From Desulfobacterales bacterium (lineage in GTDB: Bacteria > Desulfobacterota > Desulfobacteria > Desulfobacterales > Desulfobacteraceae): 8,359 nucleotides of DNA. A program made the translations under genes and the position numbers. Location of the stretch: positions 1 through 8,359 of the forward strand of contig JAKSBB010000358.1 of NCBI GenBank assembly GCA_022361315.1. Direction: 5' to 3'. The notes beneath the pieces were generated by a model. The model was not told the DNA's origin. It worked only from the letters and a program-made list of their open reading frames with translations, and searched no databases. The stretch's first letter is position 1. Each line of letters starts with the position of its first letter. Shown here one piece after another: positions 1 to 6,776 of the stretch.

Positions 1-1016
1 AGGAAGGTATTGAACTCAGAGTTGTTCGAGGTGGCGATAATCAGGCTGTCTATGGGCCACTTGAACCCGTCCAGCTCAATCATCCGGTTCTGGATAACCC
101 CCAGATATACCTGCACCAAATCCTTTTTATTCTTGTAAATTTCGTCGGAAAAGTGAATCCCACCCCCGGCCACCCGGGCCAGTGCGCCCCGTCGCAGATC
201 AAACCGGTAGGGGTTGTTGGTGTCGGCAATGTGCAGAAGGCGCTGGACGGATTCCTCACCCATGAGATCCACAGCGGAGGAAGTAATTTTATCCTTTGCC
301 GGATATTTACCGGTAATGGTTCCCAGACTTTCGATGAGGGGAACAGGAGAAATTTCAATAAATTCCATCATCTTGGCCGGATCATTGTCTGTGTACTCGC
401 GGATCTGGTTCCAGATGTAGGCGGAACAGGCCCCCAGAGGCCGATACTTATCGTAGAGGGCCTCAATCTCTTTGTCCTTAAACTTAAACCGTTTGGAGAG
501 ATAGGTCATGGACTCAGCCTGGGTCTCCCTGAAGCTCATGGCAAGTACCATCGGATCTTCGTAGGTTTGAGATTCTATGGTGGTGATACTCCCGTAGCCG
601 CCGATCTTATCCAGGTTCTTGAATTTGAAGGTGTACTTCTTGTTTCTCGGCACGGATAAGAACTCCCTGTATCTGGCACAGAGATATTCAACGAAAAAGG
701 TTTTACCGTTACCGGGTTCCCCCACGAGCACAAAGGCCATCTCCCGGGAAGACCCGCCTTCGGAAGCATCCTTGACGAAGGAGACAAATGAATTGATCTC
801 GTCAAACATACCCACCAGATGTTTCTTGCCACCACTGAATAAATCAAATTGATAGGTGGTTTTGCCCTTTACCGTCACCTTTCGAATGCCGGCATCCAGG
901 ATCATCCTGGAAACTCCCTGGAAGGCATCTTCAAATACGCGGTCGCCTTTTTTAACTGCATCCACATGGTAGACTAAAGATTTTTGATCTGATTTAGCAA
1001 CTGCTGTTTTGGCCAT
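1..1016 (-). CDS. prkA: PrkA-family AAA+ serine protein kinase, N-terminal part (cut by window edge)
   Basis: The reading frame is open from an ATG at 1016 down to base 1, giving 338 residues with no stop, so the C-terminal part lies outside the window. A strong ribosome binding site (GGGGAGGG on the minus strand, 1021-1028) sits 4 bases before the ATG and fixes the start. A Walker A loop (GEPGNGKT, residues 99-106) lies in a hydrophobic strand (AFVLVGEP). A Walker B-like GGIHFSDE (285-292) follows, then a sensor-1-like LIIATSNN (325-332). The order of these elements and the stretch from about 280 to 332 (a gene-conserved RRGALAR, then the DGFKWPIDSLIIATSNNSEF region) match the PrkA/YeaG family. 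Family members are cytosolic AAA+ proteins linked to serine phosphorylation or, for the Bacillus protein, to proteolysis, in stress and stationary-phase physiology. The kinase-like C-terminal domain cannot be seen here. The family call is confident; the exact activity is not. Confidence 0.85.
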   Translation of the reverse strand, partial: MAKTAVAKSDQKSLVYHVDAVKKGDRVFEDAFQGVSRMILDAGIRKVTVKGKTTYQFDLFSGGKKHLVGMFDEINSFVSFVKDASEGGSSREMAFVLVGEPGNGKTFFVEYLCARYREFLSVPRNKKYTFKFKNLDKIGGYGSITTIESQTYEDPMVLAMSFRETQAESMTYLSKRFKFKDKEIEALYDKYRPLGACSAYIWNQIREYTDNDPAKMMEFIEISPVPLIESLGTITGKYPAKDKITSSAVDLMGEESVQRLLHIADTNNPYRFDLRRGALARVAGGGIHFSDEIYKNKKDLVQVYLGVIQNRMIELDGFKWPIDSLIIATSNNSEFNTF

Positions 1017-1406
1017 TTTACCCTCCCCGGGCAGCAAGACGACGAGCGCTGCCAGTTCATTTGATTGGAATTCATCTACCTTACCCGGTACGTCAAAAAT
1101 CACTCGGGATTAAAGGTTCATCCTAAATTCGGGTTTCACCCCTGTTTGGGTTTATACCTACTCGGCTTTATACTAGGTCGGACATCTTTGGATACGAAGT
1201 CTTTAGGAAAAATATAACAACTAAAAAAATCAGTGTCAAACGATAATCCGGGCGATTATAAACGCTTTCTCCATTCCTAATTTTATGATACCAATATAGT
1301 ATTTGACCTGATGTGGAAAACGTTCTTCGGCCCTTATCTGGAGCCCGAAACGTTTGACAGCGGAACTGTAGAAATCAGATCGCCCGAAGCCGGGCCGGGG
1401 AATGAA
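1017..1406. promoter_or_regulatory. Divergent intergenic region between prkA and the nitroreductase gene
   Basis: This 390-base stretch separates two genes read away from each other and must hold both promoters. It contains a cluster of related GG-TTT-CC units at 1114-1180 (listed separately) and an A/T-rich part at 1200-1310. Minus ten-like hexamers occur on the plus strand (TATAAA 1257-1262, TATGAT 1284-1289, TATAGT 1295-1300), but none has a convincing minus 35 partner at 16-18 bases. No tRNA, small gene with a ribosome binding site, or known riboswitch was recognised. Bases 1311-1406 are open in the nitroreductase frame but are treated as leader. Confidence 0.5.
1114..1180. repeat. Imperfect repeats at about 17-base spacing, candidate operator array
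   Basis: Four related units start at 1114 (AGGTTCATCCT), 1131 (GGGTTTCACCC), 1148 (GGGTTTATACC) and 1164 (GGCTTTATAC), spaced 17, 17 and 16 bases. The first three are also imperfect dyads of the form GG-T-T-N-A-CC. By hand count the third and fourth 17-base units share 12 of 17 positions, the second and third 9, and the first and second 8. The cluster lies about 100-165 bases upstream of the prkA ATG and about 230-290 upstream of the nitroreductase start. A regulator-binding array is an inference; chance similarity in a short region is possible. Confidence 0.4.
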
Positions 1407-2312
1407 ATGAACCCAAGAATAGTGACCACTGTTGTTGATGCGGAAAAGTGTATCGGATGCGGTGCCTGCATCCGTGTTTGCCCCTCGGACACCCTTTCGA
1501 TGGAAAACGGAACGGCAGTCGTGGCCGGAGACAAATCCCTGTCCTGCGGTCACTGCGAAGCGGTGTGCCCTTCGGATGCGGTAACCGTCCAGGCCCTGTC
1601 CCCTGACATGATGCAGTTTTCGGGTTTTGCCCTGAACCGGGAATGGATGCCTTATGGCGGTATGAACCCCGGGGAACTTGCACAACTAATGGCTTCGCGC
1701 AGATCCTGCAGAAATTTCAAGAAAACCCAGGTACCGGCCGATCTTCTTAAAGACCTGGTAAAGTTCGGCTGCCTTGCCCCGTCCGGTACCAACAGCCAGG
1801 AATGGACCTATACCTGCTTGAAAGACAGGGATGCGGTGTTGTCCCTGGGCGGGATGGTCATGGATTTCTTCAAGGGAATCAACAAAAAGGCTGAAAATGC
1901 GCTGCTTAGAAAAGGCCTGAAACTCATGGGCCAAAACGTATTGGACACCTATTACCGGGAGTATTACGAATCGGTAAAAGAGGCCATTGACCAGATGGAG
2001 ACGCATAATATTGATCGGCTGTTCCATGGTGCCACGGCCTGCATCCTTGTGGGATCGACCCGGGAGGCCAGCTGTCCCAAAGAAGATGCCCTTCTGGCTT
2101 CGGGCAATATTCTGCTGGGAGCCCATGCCATGGGGCTCGGCACCTGTCTTATCGGTTTTGCCGTGGAAGCCATGAAGGCAGACCGGTCCATACAAAAAGG
2201 ACTGGATATTCCGTCCAATGAGCGCGTTCATGCGGTAATCGCACTGGGATACCCGGATGAAACCTATGAACGGATTACCGGCCGGAAAGAACCGGTGACC
2301 CGGTTCATTTGA
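1407..2312 (+). CDS. Nitroreductase-family flavoprotein with N-terminal ferredoxin domain
   Basis: This is a 301-residue cytosolic protein. Residues 1-60 form a bacterial ferredoxin-like domain: C15-x2-C18-x2-C21-x3-C25-P, then C47-x2-C50-x3-C54-P. Residues from about 75 form an FMN-binding nitroreductase fold, with the RRSCRNF phosphate-contact segment, the APSGTNSQEW flavin-binding segment, and a C-terminal LGTCLIGFA plus IPSNERVHAVIALGYPDE region. Fusions of this kind are common in anaerobes and are thought to pass electrons from iron-sulfur clusters to FMN; the substrate is unknown. The second cluster motif lacks its usual first cysteine (Ser44 in that place). The start at 1407 is preferred because GGGGA (1397-1401) precedes it by 5 bases and the ferredoxin motif then starts at the usual distance. 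An in-frame ATG at 1311 would add 32 residues but has no visible ribosome binding site. Confidence 0.88.
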   Translation: MNPRIVTTVVDAEKCIGCGACIRVCPSDTLSMENGTAVVAGDKSLSCGHCEAVCPSDAVTVQALSPDMMQFSGFALNREWMPYGGMNPGELAQLMASRRSCRNFKKTQVPADLLKDLVKFGCLAPSGTNSQEWTYTCLKDRDAVLSLGGMVMDFFKGINKKAENALLRKGLKLMGQNVLDTYYREYYESVKEAIDQMETHNIDRLFHGATACILVGSTREASCPKEDALLASGNILLGAHAMGLGTCLIGFAVEAMKADRSIQKGLDIPSNERVHAVIALGYPDETYERITGRKEPVTRFI

Positions 2313-2399
2313 GCCCAACGGATGCACCGGACAGAGCAATCAACATCCATGAAATCCGCAAGTTAGATGCAAAACAACAGATATGATGAAGAGGAAACC

Positions 2400-4288
2400 A
2401 TGACCCAGGCGAATACCCTAACCATTGATGAACTCATCAGGGAACTGGATGCAGGCAGGGCGACTGTCAAATTCATATTAAAACGGTTCAACCAGTGGCT
2501 TCCCTTTGACCGGATTGATGGCGAACACAGGTATTCACAGGAGACCCTTCCCCGGTTGATGCAAATCCGGGACTGGCTGGACAACGGTATGCTGCCTTCC
2601 CAGATTGAAAATCGGCTTTCAGAAGGTCTTGGGGCCGACTCCGCTGCTGAGAGTTCCTTTTCAAAGAGCGCCACATCAGAAAGCAACCTTACCCCCGAAA
2701 AGGACATCCGGATGAGCAATGATGCCCTCGGGTTTATTCAGGAACTCTTCACCGACATCAAACACCACCAGAGCAGGATCGCCGTTGCCCATGAAAAACG
2801 GGCCGAGGCGGAAGAGCGCAAAGCAGTCGCCATTGAAAAACGGGCTGAGGCGGAAGAGAAAAAAGCGGCGGCCATGAACAATATCGCATCTGCCCTGCAG
2901 GAAATGAACAGACAAAGGGCTGCAGATATCAGTCCCCGGGAAATGGACACCGGAGAAATTGCTGCACAGACTGCCCGGGCCCTGACAATGAATGAAGCGG
3001 ATCCGGCTCCTGATACAGACACATTTGATGATATCTTTGACGATGACGGCGCTGATCTGGATCTTGAAGAACTGGAGGCGGCGTTTGACGCCCAGGAATC
3101 AAGGGAACAAGCTGACCCGGACCAGCAGCCCATTGAGCTGGAAGATATTGTGGACAACGATGTTGCACCAAACAATACACTTCCGGAAGAAGTTTCCGAT
3201 ACCGACGAGTTTGACATTGACGATATCTCCCTCCCACTGGATCTGCTGGACCCGGAAGAGCGGGATGAAGTAGATGAACCGGGAGCTGAAAACGAACAAG
3301 ATATCATTGATCTGGATTCCCCCCTGGACTCATCCATTGATTCCCTGGATGATCTGTCCGCCTTAATCGATACGGTCTCCGAGACCATCCCGGAAACCGA
3401 AGACCCTGACATAGACCACCTTGACGACCTCTTAGGCGACGATCCTGAACTGCCTGAACTCGACGATCTGTTTGCCGGAGGCGAAGAAGCGCCAACAGAA
3501 GACATCCCCGCGGGAGATCTGGATGATCTTTCCAGCCTCATTGATACGTCGGAGACGACAACGGAAGACGCCCAGCAATCGGATCTTGATGACCTGTCAT
3601 CATTGTTGGATCATCCCATCAGCCAACCGGAATCAGATCTGGACGATCTTTCGCTGTTGGTTGAGCCAGAGGAAAATTCAAACGCAAGTGAGAACTTGCC
3701 AGCCGATTTAGACGATCTGTCTCTCTTGGTTGACACACCGAAGCCCGCCGTTGACCCCGGTGACCTGGATGACCTCTCCCTGTTGGTGGAGACGCCGCAG
3801 ACAGAGCCTATCTCCCATGACATGGATGATCTTTCCCTATTGGTGGAAGCCCCCGGGTTGCGGATACCTCCGTTGATATGGATGACCTCTCCCTGCTTGT
3901 GGAAGACAAACCAGCCGGGGTATCACCCCGTACAGATGACAGCAAAGCACCCGCAGATGATCTTTGGGCGCTGGTTGATAATGATAATATCGGAAATGGT
4001 CAGGATGCCCCCATGGACGATTTATCTGCCCTGATTGATCCTGTGGAAGAGAACGCACCGGAACCGACACAAGCCTCTCTGAAACCGGACATTACACCGG
4101 AGCAGAATTTGAATGCCTACAAAGCCGCTGTAATGAAGATAATTATCGACCTCAAATCCCAGGGCCTGACACCCCGAGAGACCACAGACCGGCTCAATGG
4201 TGACGATGTGCCCACCCTTTCCGGGAAACCCAAATGGGCTGAAAAGGCTATTTCCAAAATTTACGGGTATATCGACTCGGCCAAATAG
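2400..4288 (+). CDS. Acidic repeat protein with MerR-like HTH, coiled coil and C-terminal helical domain; frame interrupted at about 3850-3857
   Basis: Read through a one-base frame change, this gene encodes about 629 residues. Residues 5-78 resemble a MerR-type helix-turn-helix, especially the RYSQETLPRLMQIRDWLDNGM segment region (44-64). Residues 108-172 form a charged coiled coil with two EKRAEAEE repeats. Residues 200-550 are very rich in Asp and Glu and carry the repeated D-L-D-D-L-S-L-L-V-E motif at 315, 373, 395, 413, 436, 455, 474, 493, with variants at 519 and 538. Residues 566-629 form a helical domain with QGLTPRETTDRLN and a P-T-x-S-G-K-x-K-W pattern like the recombinase/HTH motif LN-x-x-G-x-P-T-x-x-G-x-x-W. 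No signal peptide or membrane segment is seen, so it is probably cytosolic. The start at 2400 has GAGGA (2390-2394) ahead of it. Without the frame change, translation ends at 4034 and the C-terminal domain is lost. Function is unknown; DNA binding or multivalent scaffolding is inferred. Confidence 0.75.
2793..2858 (+). repeat. Internal duplication in the coiled-coil segment
   Basis: Two 24-base copies, at 2793-2816 and 2835-2858, differ at one position by hand alignment (third base of an alanine codon). They encode EKRAEAEE twice at a 14-residue interval (residues 132-139 and 146-153). The near identity at the DNA level suggests a recent duplication or ongoing homogenisation of the coiled coil. 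Confidence 0.7.
3342..4039 (+). repeat. Degenerate tandem array encoding D-[LM]-D-D-L-S-x-L-[VIL]-[DE] motifs
   Basis: Motif starts fall at residues 315, 373, 395, 413, 436, 455, 474 and 493, with the later variants ADDLWALVD (519) and PMDDLSALID (538). From 436 to 493 the interval is exactly 19 residues (57 bases); elsewhere it is 18-26. The ten-residue core is strongly kept while the linkers (Pro, Glu, Thr, Gln rich) vary freely, as expected for short linear binding motifs on a disordered tether. The array continues in the shifted frame after 3857, which is the main evidence that both parts belong to one gene. Confidence 0.85.
3850..3859 (+). other. One-base frame break inside the repeat gene (C5G3 run)
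   Basis: The frame from 2400 reads the repeats correctly up to gcc-ccc-ggg (3849-3857), then loses the motif and runs to a stop at 4032-4034. Reading base 3857 twice gives V-A-D-T-S-V-D-M-D-D-L-S-L-L-V-E and continues through the C-terminal domain to a TAG at 4286-4288. The simplest reading is a missing C or G in the run of five C and three G at 3850-3857. It may be a sequencing indel, a true mutation, or less likely programmed frameshifting: the site does not fit a standard X-XXY-YYZ slippery heptamer. Confidence 0.8.
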
Positions 4289-4314
4289 CTTCAACCCAAT
4301 GGTATTAATAGCAA

Positions 4315-4355
4315 AAGCCACCTCTGATTCATCCAATCAGGGGTGGCTTCTTTTA
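4315..4355. terminator. Strong Rho-independent terminator, probably bidirectional
   Basis: A 15-bp stem with a single G-U pair (4315-4329 with 4335-4349, loop CATCC) is followed by CTTTTATTT on the plus strand. It lies 27 bases after the TAG of the repeat gene. On the minus strand the stem is followed by a TTTT run, so it may also end the transcript of the 4399-5337 gene. Confidence 0.88.
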
Positions 4356-4398
4356 TTTCAGCCCGGATTATCCCACGGATTATTCCGGGTCTATACGG

Positions 4399-5337
4399 CT
4401 ATTTTGCACCGGCAGCCTCTGCGAAACGCGTATCCACAAACATGTCCAGATCAATGAGGCTGGTCATGATTTTCATCTCGTCCATCATGTACCGCTGGAT
4501 GGTATCCAGGTCCTGAATCTGGGGATATAGTTCTCCGGTAAGAATACGATCCGGGGGATCCGTCAGCACCCGCTGGATCACGTCTTTGTCCTGGGAGAGG
4601 AATTCACCGCCGATGACGGCTGCGGGTTCAGGCTGTGCGTCAATGGCAAGCCCGGATCTGACGAAACTGGTGCAGATTTCCTGAATGGCCTCGGGGTGTT
4701 TCTCAATGATCTCACTGCGCATGACAAAAACGCAGCAGGGATGGCCGGGCCACAAATCCTTTGACAGGTGAAACTCATCTCCGTGCCCCTTGGCAATGAC
4801 CTGGGACCCGAAGGGTTCCGCAACAATAAACCCGCCGATTTCGCCTTCATCGTCGTACTCAAGTGCTTCAGGCATCTGGAAAGGTGCCACCACCTCAAGG
4901 GTGACGTCAATCCCCGGCTCGGTGGCACGCCCGGGTTTGAGCCCCTTCTCGGACAACAGTTTATGAAATAGCATATTGTGAATGGACAACTGATAGGGAA
5001 TCAGAACGGTCTTGCCTGCGAAATCTTCGATGGACTGAATATTGGCCTTTTTATTCTTCACTAGAATACTACCGGATTTGTGGGTCAAAAGAAGTAATTT
5101 AAGATCCACACCGGACTTGAAAAGGTCCATTGCAGTGGGCGCAAGGACCAGGGCACCGTCCAGAGATTTTACTGACAGTGCATCCGCCACCTCGTTCCAC
5201 CCGTTTTTGACCACGGGCTGGAGGGTACAGTGCTCAAAGGTTTCCATACCTTTTTCAAGTTTTTTAGCAGTCACACCAAGAATAAGATGATCGGTAATTT
5301 TCATGTAGCCAATCTTGATTGCGGGCTTGTCCGCCAT
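4399..5337 (-). CDS. NrtA/NasS/THI5-like periplasmic-binding-fold protein without signal peptide
   Basis: This is a 312-residue protein of the type II substrate-binding fold used by nitrate, sulfonate, bicarbonate and thiamine-precursor ABC transporters. Supporting segments are IKIGYMKITDHLILGVTAKK at the N-terminus, W47 followed by a SLDGALVLAPTAM hinge-like segment (58-70), GGFIVAEPFGSQVIAKGHG (168-186), and KDLWPGHPCCVFV (193-205), which recurs in NrtA/CmpA-like proteins. No N-terminal hydrophobic stretch, twin-arginine motif or lipobox is present, so it probably stays in the cytosol like the nitrate sensor NasS. It is shorter than NasS or NrtA (about 400 residues). No permease, ATPase or NasT-like gene is adjacent. 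The ATG at 5337 is chosen because GGAGG precedes it by 8 bases; a GTG 9 bases upstream overlaps that site. The ligand cannot be told from sequence. Confidence 0.8.
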   Translation of the reverse strand: MADKPAIKIGYMKITDHLILGVTAKKLEKGMETFEHCTLQPVVKNGWNEVADALSVKSLDGALVLAPTAMDLFKSGVDLKLLLLTHKSGSILVKNKKANIQSIEDFAGKTVLIPYQLSIHNMLFHKLLSEKGLKPGRATEPGIDVTLEVVAPFQMPEALEYDDEGEIGGFIVAEPFGSQVIAKGHGDEFHLSKDLWPGHPCCVFVMRSEIIEKHPEAIQEICTSFVRSGLAIDAQPEPAAVIGGEFLSQDKDVIQRVLTDPPDRILTGELYPQIQDLDTIQRYMMDEMKIMTSLIDLDMFVDTRFAEAAGAK

Positions 5338-5385
5338 TTGAGGCACCTCCGGGATGGTTAGCGTAATATAAAGGCAATGTTCTCT

Positions 5386-5413
5386 ATTATGCGTAACTTT
5401 GTTTCAAAGTCAA
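5386..5413 (-). promoter_or_regulatory. Sigma-70-type promoter for the 4399-5337 gene
   Basis: On the minus strand TTGACT (5408-5413) and CATAAT (5386-5391) are separated by 16 bases; each matches consensus at five of six positions. The start codon lies about 50 bases downstream. The spacer holds the palindrome ACTTTG-TTT-CAAAGT (5396-5410), a possible operator. Confidence 0.6.
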
Positions 5414-5423
5414 TAACAAATGC

Positions 5424-5489
5424 TTGACACGGGAAAGCGATTTCAATAAAGCCAAACATGGACAAAATTTGGCATAAATTGCCTATAAA
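5424..5489 (+). promoter_or_regulatory. Possible promoter elements for the thioesterase gene
   Basis: A perfect TTGACA lies at 5424-5429, but the best minus ten match at usable distance is only AATAAA (5445-5450, spacing 15). A second TATAAA at 5484-5489 follows a small dyad GGCA-N5-TGCC (5471-5483) and has no good minus 35. The region must hold the promoter because the gene upstream is divergent; which element is used is uncertain. Confidence 0.35.
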
Positions 5490-5515
5490 GTAAAGCGATA
5501 AGTTTGCGAGTATTT

Positions 5516-6013
5516 ATGATGAAAGTAATTGAGAAGCCCCTTGATCTGCCGGGCACCCGGACCATAGTCTCAGACCTCTGGCACAGGAGTCCCGTCGCGA
5601 TCCAGGTCGCGGATACGGATTACGGCGGCGGGGTATACCACGGTAAGTATTTTGCCCTGTATAATCAGGCCCGGGATGTATTTATGGAAGATCTCGGGGT
5701 TTCCTATTTTTCCCTGATGAACAAAGGGATGAACCTGTCCGTGGCCGAACTTCACACACGTTATTTGAAACCTGTCAGCTATGGAGAACCCATTGAGGTA
5801 CTGACCCGTATTTCATGGCTGCGGTCGAGAAGCATGGGCGTGGTTCAGAAAATGGTTCGTGTCGATCCTGACACCGGAGAAGAGATCCTAAAAAACCAGG
5901 TGGAAATGAACCTGGTCTGCACCGATACCAAGATTGGGGCGGTCCCGTTGCCGGAAGAGCTGCTGCATGCGTTTGAGCAATACTATGGAAAGGATGGGAT
6001 AAAGGTGGTGTAG
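5516..6013 (+). CDS. YbgC/4HBT-type hotdog acyl-CoA thioesterase
   Basis: This 165-residue protein has the hotdog thioesterase signature V-A-D-T-D-Y-G-G-G-V-Y-H-G-K-Y (31-45). D35 matches the catalytic Asp of 4-hydroxybenzoyl-CoA thioesterase, and the helix that follows has NQAR where the family usually has E-x-A-R. A second typical segment, TRYLKPVSYGEPIEV, builds the central sheet. The length is slightly above the usual 130-145 residues because of an N-terminal extension of about 25. Such enzymes hydrolyse acyl-CoA or acyl-ACP in the cytosol; the substrate is not evident. The start is uncertain: tandem ATGs at 5516 and 5519 follow only a weak GAG, and an upstream TTG at 5504 is possible. 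The stop at 6013 lies one base from the end of the convergent ispD. Confidence 0.85.
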   Translation: MMKVIEKPLDLPGTRTIVSDLWHRSPVAIQVADTDYGGGVYHGKYFALYNQARDVFMEDLGVSYFSLMNKGMNLSVAELHTRYLKPVSYGEPIEVLTRISWLRSRSMGVVQKMVRVDPDTGEEILKNQVEMNLVCTDTKIGAVPLPEELLHAFEQYYGKDGIKVV

Positions 6014-6014
6014 C

Positions 6015-6776
6015 CTAGCTGGAAGACTGCTTCAAAAGATAGCTAGCCAGATCAAGATCTTCAGGGGTGGTCAACTTAATATTAAATCTGGTCCCTGGTA
6101 CCATCCGGACGGGAATCCCCGCATGTTCCAGAATGGAGGCTTCATCCGTACCTGAGAAACCGGTTTCTTCTGCATTCGCAAAGGCGGTCAGAATGGTATC
6201 CAGACCGAATACCTGTGGGGTCTGTGCCCGGTAAAGACGGCTGCGGTCCAGCGTTCGGTCAATGGTGCTGCCGTCATTGGATTCCTTTACCGTATCCGAC
6301 ACCTGCAATACAGGGATACATCCACCGGCAGTTTCAACAGCATCCAGACAAGTGTCTATGAGCACATCCGGTACAAACGGACGGACCCCATCGTGGACCA
6401 GGACCACAGACGAGGTTTCATCATCAACCAGGTCTGCTGCCTGTTGCAACCCGTTCCTTACTGAATCCTGGCGGGTAATACCACCAGGGATCACATGAAT
6501 GGGGGAGGCAAAGTCATAGGCGGAAAGAAGCTTGTCCCGGCAGAACGCCAGGTCGGATTCCGGGACCACAAGAACCATATCGTCCACACGAGGGTGAGCG
6601 TCGAAGACGAACAGCGTGCGCACCAGGACAGGCACCCCATCCAGAATCATGTACTGCTTCTTGACGTCGGACTGCATGCGCAGCCCTTTTCCGCCGGCAA
6701 CAACCACGGCTATACGCCGTCTTATCTGCCGCTTATTCTCAGGCAATGCACCAGGCACAGAAGGCGCAGACATCAT
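6015..6776 (-). CDS. ispD: 2-C-methyl-D-erythritol 4-phosphate cytidylyltransferase
   Basis: IspD joins CTP and methylerythritol phosphate to give CDP-methylerythritol in the cytosolic MEP route to isoprenoids. The 253-residue product carries the family motifs in order: a nucleotide-binding VVAGGKGLRMQ (25-35), KKQY (39-42), VHDGVRPFV (127-135), SDTVKES (160-166), AQTPQVF (184-190), GTDEASILEHAG (209-220) and NIKLTTPEDL (232-241). K40 and K234 correspond to the catalytic lysines 27 and 213 of the E. coli enzyme. Relative to E. coli (236 residues) there are about 20 extra residues at the N-terminus. The ATG at 6776 overlaps the TGA of the HPr-domain gene as ATGA (6773-6776), which implies translational coupling; a second ATG follows directly. 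ispF is not adjacent. Confidence 0.96.
   Translation of the reverse strand: MMSAPSVPGALPENKRQIRRRIAVVVAGGKGLRMQSDVKKQYMILDGVPVLVRTLFVFDAHPRVDDMVLVVPESDLAFCRDKLLSAYDFASPIHVIPGGITRQDSVRNGLQQAADLVDDETSSVVLVHDGVRPFVPDVLIDTCLDAVETAGGCIPVLQVSDTVKESNDGSTIDRTLDRSRLYRAQTPQVFGLDTILTAFANAEETGFSGTDEASILEHAGIPVRMVPGTRFNIKLTTPEDLDLASYLLKQSSS

Noticed and set aside
153..659. 168-residue plus-strand open frame
   Set aside because: It lies opposite the prkA frame, which has motifs, a ribosome binding site and a long open frame; the antisense product shows no recognisable domain.
1311..1406. Upstream ATG at 1311 as the nitroreductase start
   Set aside because: No ribosome binding site precedes it, the extra 32 residues do not resemble the family, and 1407 has GGGGA at a good distance. 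It is not fully excluded.
2738..3541. Long antisense open frame encoding a very Ser/Arg-rich protein
   Set aside because: It is the reverse complement of Asp/Glu/Leu-rich repeat codons, so Ser and Arg appear by composition; it has no ribosome binding site and overlaps a well-supported gene.
3916..3930. Perfect hairpin CGGGG-TATCA-CCCCG as a frameshift stimulator
   Set aside because: It lies about 59 bases after the frame break, too far for the usual 5-9 base spacing, and no slippery heptamer is present.
5470..5485. Sigma-54-like TGGCAT...TTGCC
   Set aside because: The GG to GC distance is 10 bases instead of 12; the segment is better described as a GGCA-N5-TGCC dyad.
6015..6046. CTAGCT...AGCTAG inverted repeat at the thioesterase/ispD junction as a terminator
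   Set aside because: The 6-base arms are themselves palindromic, are 20 bases apart, and have no T-run; they fall inside the ispD coding end.
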